A stretch of 64,000 nucleotides of DNA, taken from contig QFPO01000004.1 in the NCBI GenBank assembly GCA_003241385.1, positions 1 through 64,000 on the forward strand, given 5' to 3'. Position numbers and translations under genes: made by a program. Position 1 is the stretch's first letter. Every line of letters starts with the position of its first letter. Of this stretch, positions 59,380 to 64,000 are shown piece after piece. The stretch is from Rhodanobacter denitrificans. Its GTDB lineage: Bacteria > Pseudomonadota > Gammaproteobacteria > Xanthomonadales > Rhodanobacteraceae. The notes below the pieces were generated by a model. It was not told where the DNA came from. It saw only the letters and a list, made by a program, of their open reading frames with translations, and searched no databases.

Positions 59380-59579
59380 ATGGCCGCGCCGAACACCCGA
59401 TTCCTTCGACGTGCCCCGCTGAGCGGGGCCCTGCTGCTGGCGCTGGCGCCGCTGGCCCCGCCGGCGGCGACGGTACCCGTCACCTCGCCGCCGCCCGGCC
59501 CGAGGGCGCGCACTGCGACATCGGCGCGGTCGAGCCGGACCTGATCGTCAGCGACGCCTTCGACGGCGCGAACGCATGA
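59380..59579 (+). pseudogene. Deletion remnant of a CSLREA/choice-of-anchor Q exported protein
   Basis: The start and the end of a gene are joined without its middle. GAGGAAG precedes an ATG that opens a signal peptide (RRAPLSGALLLALAPLAPPAA); this frame runs only 56 codons. One frame over, the same region ends with GAHCDIGAVEPDLIVSDAFDGANA and stop: CDIGAVE is the usual close of choice-of-anchor Q proteins and VSDAFDG is a worn LFADGFE tail. A large internal deletion with a frame change explains both. The stop overlaps a possible start of the next gene (ATGA). Confidence 0.72.
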
Positions 59580-59596
59580 ACCCCAGGACATCCCCC

Positions 59597-62500
59597 ATGA
59601 GATCGATCGCGCTCCTGCATGCCGTCGCCGCGCTCGCGGCCCTGGTTTCCAGGCCGGCCCTGGCCGACTACGTGATTGCGCCGTCGGGTGGGGACATCAC
59701 CGGCGCGCGCCTGTCGGCGCTTCTGGCCGGTGGTGACGTCACGCTCACCGCCGCGTCGGGCGATGTCGTCGTCAACGATACGGTGAGCTGGAGCGCGCAC
59801 ACGCTCACGCTGTCGGCGCCTTCGGGCAACGTGAACGTGAACGCGGTGATGACCGCCGCAGGCTCGGCCGGCCTGTCACTTGAAACCGACGCGTCGGAAG
59901 CCGACGGCGGCGTGGCCATGGCGCTGACCGGCGGCGGCTTCACCGGGCGCGTGGATTTCACGGGCACCGGGCAAAGCTACCGCGTCAACGGCACGCCCTA
60001 CACGCTGATCCATACCATGGCCGAACTGGAAGCCATTCGTCCCGCCAGCGGCACCATCAACGGCGCCTACGCGCTGGCGGCCGATGTGGACTGGAGCGAT
60101 GTCATCAGTACCACGCCGCTCGGTATTCTCGGCGGCAGCGATCGGTTCGACGGCCTCGGCCATCGGCTGCTCGATCTCGTCATCCCCGGGAATACCGACG
60201 ATACGGGACTGTTTTCCAGCGCTGACGGGGGCGCCGTGATCCGCAACCTCGGCGTGCGCGGCGGCAGCGTGTCGGGCGGCGGGTGGGTCGGTACGTTGGT
60301 CGGCAACAGCTCCGGCGTCATCGCCCGCGTCTACTCCACGGCCGACGTCTCGGGCACTCTGTTCGTCGGCGGTCTGGTGGGCTTCCACAGTGGCAGCGGC
60401 AGCCTGATCGCCGATGCCTGGGCCGGCGGCAACGTGACCGGCACGGGCGCGGTCGGCGGCCTCGTGGGCACCACCTATCCCGGCAGTGCCGTCGACAACG
60501 TCTGGGCCAGCGGCAACGTGACGGGCACCTCGTCCAGCATCGGCGGGCTGGTGGGAGCCGCCGACGTCGGCAGTACCCTGCGCAACGCCTATGCCACTGG
60601 CAATGTGGCGGGCAGCCTCGAGGTCGGCGGCCTCGTGGGCTACAACCGGGGCCTCGTCGAGCATGTCTTTGCCACCGGCGGTGTTTCGGCCAGCAGCAAC
60701 AGCTATGTCGGCGGTCTGGTGGGCCACACCCCAGCCGGTGCCGGCGGCAGCGTCAGCGACGGTTGGTTCGCCGGCGACACGCCCGGCGCGCACCCGGACA
60801 ATGGCGCCGGCACGGCGATTCCCCTGGCGAACCTGATTTCGGCGTTGCCGGGCGGTTTCGACGCCGCCGTGTGGGCCAGCCAGAACGGCAAGACCACGCC
60901 GTACCTCAAATCCGTGCCCGGCGCGGTGTACGTGAAGGCGGAAAGCGCCAGCCCCGGCAGCGCGCGGGTCTACACGCCGGTGACCACGCTGGAGCAGTTG
61001 CAGGCGGTCGGCAGCGATCTGGCCGGTCACTTCGCGCTGTTCGACCACATCGACGCCACGGCCACCCGCGACTGGAACGGCGGCGCGGGCTTCGTGCCGA
61101 TCGGCCATTGTGCCGGCGGCTTCACCGGCCGGTTCGACGGCCTGGGGCACGTGGTCGGCAACCTGACCATCGACCGGGGCGACACGCTCTGCGTGGGCCT
61201 GTTCGGCGCCATCGACGCCGGCAGCGTGGTGCGCAACATCGGCGTCGATGGCGGTTCGGTTACGGGGATTTCCATGGTCGGCGGACTGGTGGGCTACAGC
61301 GCGGCGGGGACCATCGACCATGCCTTCGCCACGGCCGAGGTGGCCGCGGACACCCAGTACGGCGGCGGCCTGGTGGGTTTCACCACTGGCGAGGTGAGCC
61401 ACGCCTACGCCACCGGCCGCGTGACGGTCGCGGGCGACGGTGCCGGAGGACTGGCCGGCGGCAACCGCGGCGCCATCAGCCGCACGTGGGCCAGCGGCCA
61501 GGTGACCGGCAATGGCACCTACGTCGGCGGACTGGTCGGCCTGGCCATGGACGGCACCGTCAGCGACGCGTACTGGGACCGCTTCAGCACCGGCCAGGAC
61601 AGCGCGGTCGGCTTCGTCAACGCCAACGCCACCGTCACCAACCTCAATCCCGTCACCAGCGACCCGGCGCAAAGCGGTGCGGCCGACTACGCGTTCCGGC
61701 AAGGCGCCTACGACACGGCGTCGGGCCAGGCGCTCGGTACGTTCGGCAACACGCCGGGCAGCGCCACCTGGACGATGGTGGACGGCGCTACGCGCCCGTT
61801 CCTGCAGATGGAACATGCGACGCGCATCGGCACCGCACATCAGTTGCAGTTGATGTACATGGCACCGGACGCGCACTACACGCTGGCGCGCCACGTCGAC
61901 GCCGGCGAAACCGGCCGCAGCGACGGCACGCCGGCCGGCGGCAATGGCATGTGGCCGGGCACCGGCTTCGTGCCGGTGGGCAGTGACGCCACACCATTCA
62001 GCGGCGGCTTCGACGGCCGCTACCACGTGATCGGCGACCTGCGCATCGCCGCGCGCAGCGCGGCCGACTTCGGCGTGGCCGGCCTGATCGGCGAACTGAA
62101 GGACGGCACGATCCGCCGCGTGGGTCTCTTGCGCCCGCGCGTGGACCTGACCGGCAGCGGCAGCTACGCGATGGCGGGCGCGCTGGTGGGTTACGTCAAG
62201 GACGCGGGCGAAGTGGAAGACAGCTTCGCGCTCGATGCCGATGTCAGCGCCGTCAACAGCAACCCCTATGCCAATGTCGGCGGACTGGTCGGCTACAACC
62301 AGGGCACGATCCGCAACGTCTATGCCACCGGCATCGTGCGGGCGACCGCCGCGGACCTGGCGGTGGCGGGCGGCCTGCTCGGCCTGCACCAGGGCGTGAG
62401 CCTGGACCGCGCCTACGCCGCCGCCACGGCGTCGGCGTCCAGCGCCACCTACGCACCCCATGTCGGCGGCCTGGTCGGCCGGAGCCTCGGGGGTGTCACC

Positions 62501-63571
62501 ACCGACAGCTTCTGGGACACGGACGCCAGCGGGCAAGATGCCAGCGCGGGTGGCACCGGTCTTTCCACGCTGCGCTGGCTCTCGCAAGGCCCGATCGCCA
62601 CCGGCCTGTGGGACACGGCCGCGACCTGGGCGGCCGGCTATCCATATCCGGTGCTCAACGGCTTTCCCCACGTGCGCGTGGTCGCGCAGGGGGCGCACGT
62701 GATGCAGGGCGTGCCGGCGGTGAGCGTGGATGCGTACACCGTCGTCGACCATGACGGCATCGATGCGAGCGCGCTGGTCGACGGCACGCCGTCATGGTTC
62801 GCCGATCCGGCACTGGCAGCCGGCGCGACGGCCAACGTCGGCGGCACGGGCGTGACGGTGCGCGATTCGTTCCATCAGCGGACCTACATCGGCTCGGGTG
62901 TGGTGACGTCGACGACGTACACGATCGGCGGCACGGTGGCGGGACTGGCGAGCGGCCAGACCGTGCAGGTCCAGATCAACGGCGGCGATACGCAGGTCGT
63001 CTCGGCGGATGCGCCGGTGTTCACGTTTGCACCGCTGGCCAACGGCACGGCGTGGACGGTGACGGTGTCGCAGCAGCCGGCCTCGCCGCTGCAGCGCTGC
63101 GCGGTGACGTCACACGCGAGCGGCACCCTCGCGGGCGCGGACGTGGGCGACGTCGGGGTGACCTGCACGACGGCTGCCCTGACGCTCACGCTGACGCAGG
63201 CCGCCCCTGGCTACGTGACCTACGGCCGGATCGTCGACTACATCGTCACGCTGTCCAACAGCGGCAACGGCCCGGCAGTAAATGCCGCCGTGAACGCCCG
63301 CTTCGGCGGCGGCGCGGACGTGGGCGCGGCGACGTGGCAGTGCATCGCCGGCAGCGTCAATGCGCACTGCACGCCGTCCGGCGGCGGCCCGATCGACGAC
63401 AGCGTGACGGTCCCGCCGGGCGTGTCGATGACCTGGCTGATTCACGTCCCGGTCGCCATCCACACCGCCGCCGGAACGCTGGACTTCCGCTTCGAGGCCG
63501 AGGGACTCGATCCGGTCACCAACGCGGCGACGATCGTGCTGTTCCGCGACGACTTCGAGGGCGCGCCATGA
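59597..63571 (+). CDS. Giant GLUG-repeat exported protein with DUF11 domain
   Basis: A 1324-residue secreted protein, numbered from the ATG at 59597 (AGGA eight bases upstream; an ATG at 59576 is possible). Signal peptide MRSIALLHAVAALAALVSRPALA. The body consists of many GLUG-type beta-solenoid repeats: VGGLVGYS, GGGLVGFTTGEVSHAYATGRV, VGGLVGLAMDGTVSDAYWD, interspersed with FDGLGH...GLFG units, as in bacterial adhesins. Near residues 1090-1190 there is an Ig-like GTVAGLASGQTVQVQINGG domain, and at about 1195-1310 a DUF11-type domain (VDYIVTLSNSGNGPAVN). The tail is IVLFRDDFEGAP. Probably an adhesin or matrix protein. It overlaps the next reading frame by four bases. Confidence 0.86.
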   Translation: MRSIALLHAVAALAALVSRPALADYVIAPSGGDITGARLSALLAGGDVTLTAASGDVVVNDTVSWSAHTLTLSAPSGNVNVNAVMTAAGSAGLSLETDASEADGGVAMALTGGGFTGRVDFTGTGQSYRVNGTPYTLIHTMAELEAIRPASGTINGAYALAADVDWSDVISTTPLGILGGSDRFDGLGHRLLDLVIPGNTDDTGLFSSADGGAVIRNLGVRGGSVSGGGWVGTLVGNSSGVIARVYSTADVSGTLFVGGLVGFHSGSGSLIADAWAGGNVTGTGAVGGLVGTTYPGSAVDNVWASGNVTGTSSSIGGLVGAADVGSTLRNAYATGNVAGSLEVGGLVGYNRGLVEHVFATGGVSASSNSYVGGLVGHTPAGAGGSVSDGWFAGDTPGAHPDNGAGTAIPLANLISALPGGFDAAVWASQNGKTTPYLKSVPGAVYVKAESASPGSARVYTPVTTLEQLQAVGSDLAGHFALFDHIDATATRDWNGGAGFVPIGHCAGGFTGRFDGLGHVVGNLTIDRGDTLCVGLFGAIDAGSVVRNIGVDGGSVTGISMVGGLVGYSAAGTIDHAFATAEVAADTQYGGGLVGFTTGEVSHAYATGRVTVAGDGAGGLAGGNRGAISRTWASGQVTGNGTYVGGLVGLAMDGTVSDAYWDRFSTGQDSAVGFVNANATVTNLNPVTSDPAQSGAADYAFRQGAYDTASGQALGTFGNTPGSATWTMVDGATRPFLQMEHATRIGTAHQLQLMYMAPDAHYTLARHVDAGETGRSDGTPAGGNGMWPGTGFVPVGSDATPFSGGFDGRYHVIGDLRIAARSAADFGVAGLIGELKDGTIRRVGLLRPRVDLTGSGSYAMAGALVGYVKDAGEVEDSFALDADVSAVNSNPYANVGGLVGYNQGTIRNVYATGIVRATAADLAVAGGLLGLHQGVSLDRAYAAATASASSATYAPHVGGLVGRSLGGVTTDSFWDTDASGQDASAGGTGLSTLRWLSQGPIATGLWDTAATWAAGYPYPVLNGFPHVRVVAQGAHVMQGVPAVSVDAYTVVDHDGIDASALVDGTPSWFADPALAAGATANVGGTGVTVRDSFHQRTYIGSGVVTSTTYTIGGTVAGLASGQTVQVQINGGDTQVVSADAPVFTFAPLANGTAWTVTVSQQPASPLQRCAVTSHASGTLAGADVGDVGVTCTTAALTLTLTQAAPGYVTYGRIVDYIVTLSNSGNGPAVNAAVNARFGGGADVGAATWQCIAGSVNAHCTPSGGGPIDDSVTVPPGVSMTWLIHVPVAIHTAAGTLDFRFEAEGLDPVTNAATIVLFRDDFEGAP

Positions 63572-63633
63572 CCCGCCCCGTCGCGAACCCCGTGTCCGGC
63601 CGTCCCCTCCACGCATCGATCCGGGAGCATGCC

Positions 63634-64000
63634 ATGCACCTCGCCGTCCGCGCCGCATTGATCGGCTGCACGCTCTGGATCCCTGTCGCCGCCGCGGGCG
63701 AGCCGACGCTCGTGGCGACCATCGACGACGCGCACGACTATGCGCGGTACGGGCAGACGATCACCTACGTCATCACCTTGACCAACGAGGACCCGGCGGC
63801 CGCGGCGACGGTTCCGGTTGCCGTGACGCTGTCGCCGGCCTTCGATGGCGATGCGGCGACGTGGCAGTGCTTCCCCGGCGTCGACGGCGTGGTCTGTGCG
63901 TCTGCGGGCTCGGGCCTTCTGGCCGATACCGCCGTGCTGCCGCCCGGTGCGCGGGCAACCTGGCTGTTCAGCGTGCCGATACAGGCCACGCCCAGCGAAA
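63634..64000 (+). CDS. Exported DUF11-domain protein, cut by the window edge
   Basis: The first 122 codons of a gene that runs off the window. The signal peptide is MHLAVRAALIGCTLWIPVAAA. It is followed at once by a DUF11-type domain (DYARYGQTITYVITLTNEDPAAAATV...AATWQCFPG...PPGARATWLFSVPIQA) very like the last domain of the preceding protein (VTYGRIVDYIVTLSN...AATWQCIAG...PPGVSMTWLIHVPV). GGGAG lies 7 bases before the ATG at 63634; an in-frame ATG at 63568 overlaps the previous stop. The two genes are probably co-transcribed. Confidence 0.78.
   Translation, partial: MHLAVRAALIGCTLWIPVAAAGEPTLVATIDDAHDYARYGQTITYVITLTNEDPAAAATVPVAVTLSPAFDGDAATWQCFPGVDGVVCASAGSGLLADTAVLPPGARATWLFSVPIQATPSE

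Overview
The window is very GC-rich, proteobacterial-looking DNA. The gene set points to the Xanthomonadales, most likely the Rhodanobacteraceae or a near relative; this is inference from gene content. The pointers are CSLREA/choice-of-anchor Q exported proteins, exported proteins ending in a tail like LFADGFE, a Sig-70_X6-type ECF sigma factor with a Ser/Thr kinase, CadC-like winged-helix regulators with periplasmic TPR domains, and a YeiE/YeiH-like pair. No rRNA, tRNA, CRISPR array or intact mobile element was recognised.

Layout. 0-8.5 kb: hexamer tandem repeats, two exported beta-helix proteins, two metallothionein-like genes, a nucleotidyltransferase-like protein and several unknowns. 8.6-14.4 kb: a minus-strand operon with a GntR/YtrA repressor, ABC ATPase, ABC permease and S9 peptidase, behind a promoter that overlaps an inverted-repeat operator. 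14.8-20 kb: a transmembrane Ser/Thr kinase and its probable partner ECF sigma factor, on either side of a Gly-rich exported protein. 20.2-42 kb: two paralogous transmembrane winged-helix/TPR regulators set among large exported proteins, namely a 2094-residue subtilisin-like protease, three tandem FG-GAP proteins and a translationally coupled pair. 42-45.4 kb: an exported GDPH-motif protein and a LysR/YeiH pair. 45.6-52.1 kb: a decayed island of lower and uneven GC with a short interspersed repeat, gene tails (S8 protease, methyltransferase, IS4 transposase, DUF2254), a chimeric Lnt-like gene and a HicAB toxin-antitoxin pair. 52.1-64 kb: a MATE exporter, a methyltransferase, an ECF sigma/anti-sigma/HEAT-repeat operon, a LuxR regulator, a deletion remnant of a CSLREA protein and a giant GLUG-repeat exported protein followed by a gene cut by the window edge.

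How the parts may work together. Much of the window encodes secreted or surface proteins plus regulators that could sense the envelope. Three regulators (kinase, two CadC-like proteins) share one plan: a cytoplasmic effector domain, one membrane span and a long TPR domain predicted to lie in the periplasm. Each sits next to exported proteins that carry the LF-x-D-G-F-E signature. The strongest novelty candidates are that signature, the kinase/sigma pair, the sigma/anti-sigma/HEAT operon, and the island where gene tails abut one short repeat family.
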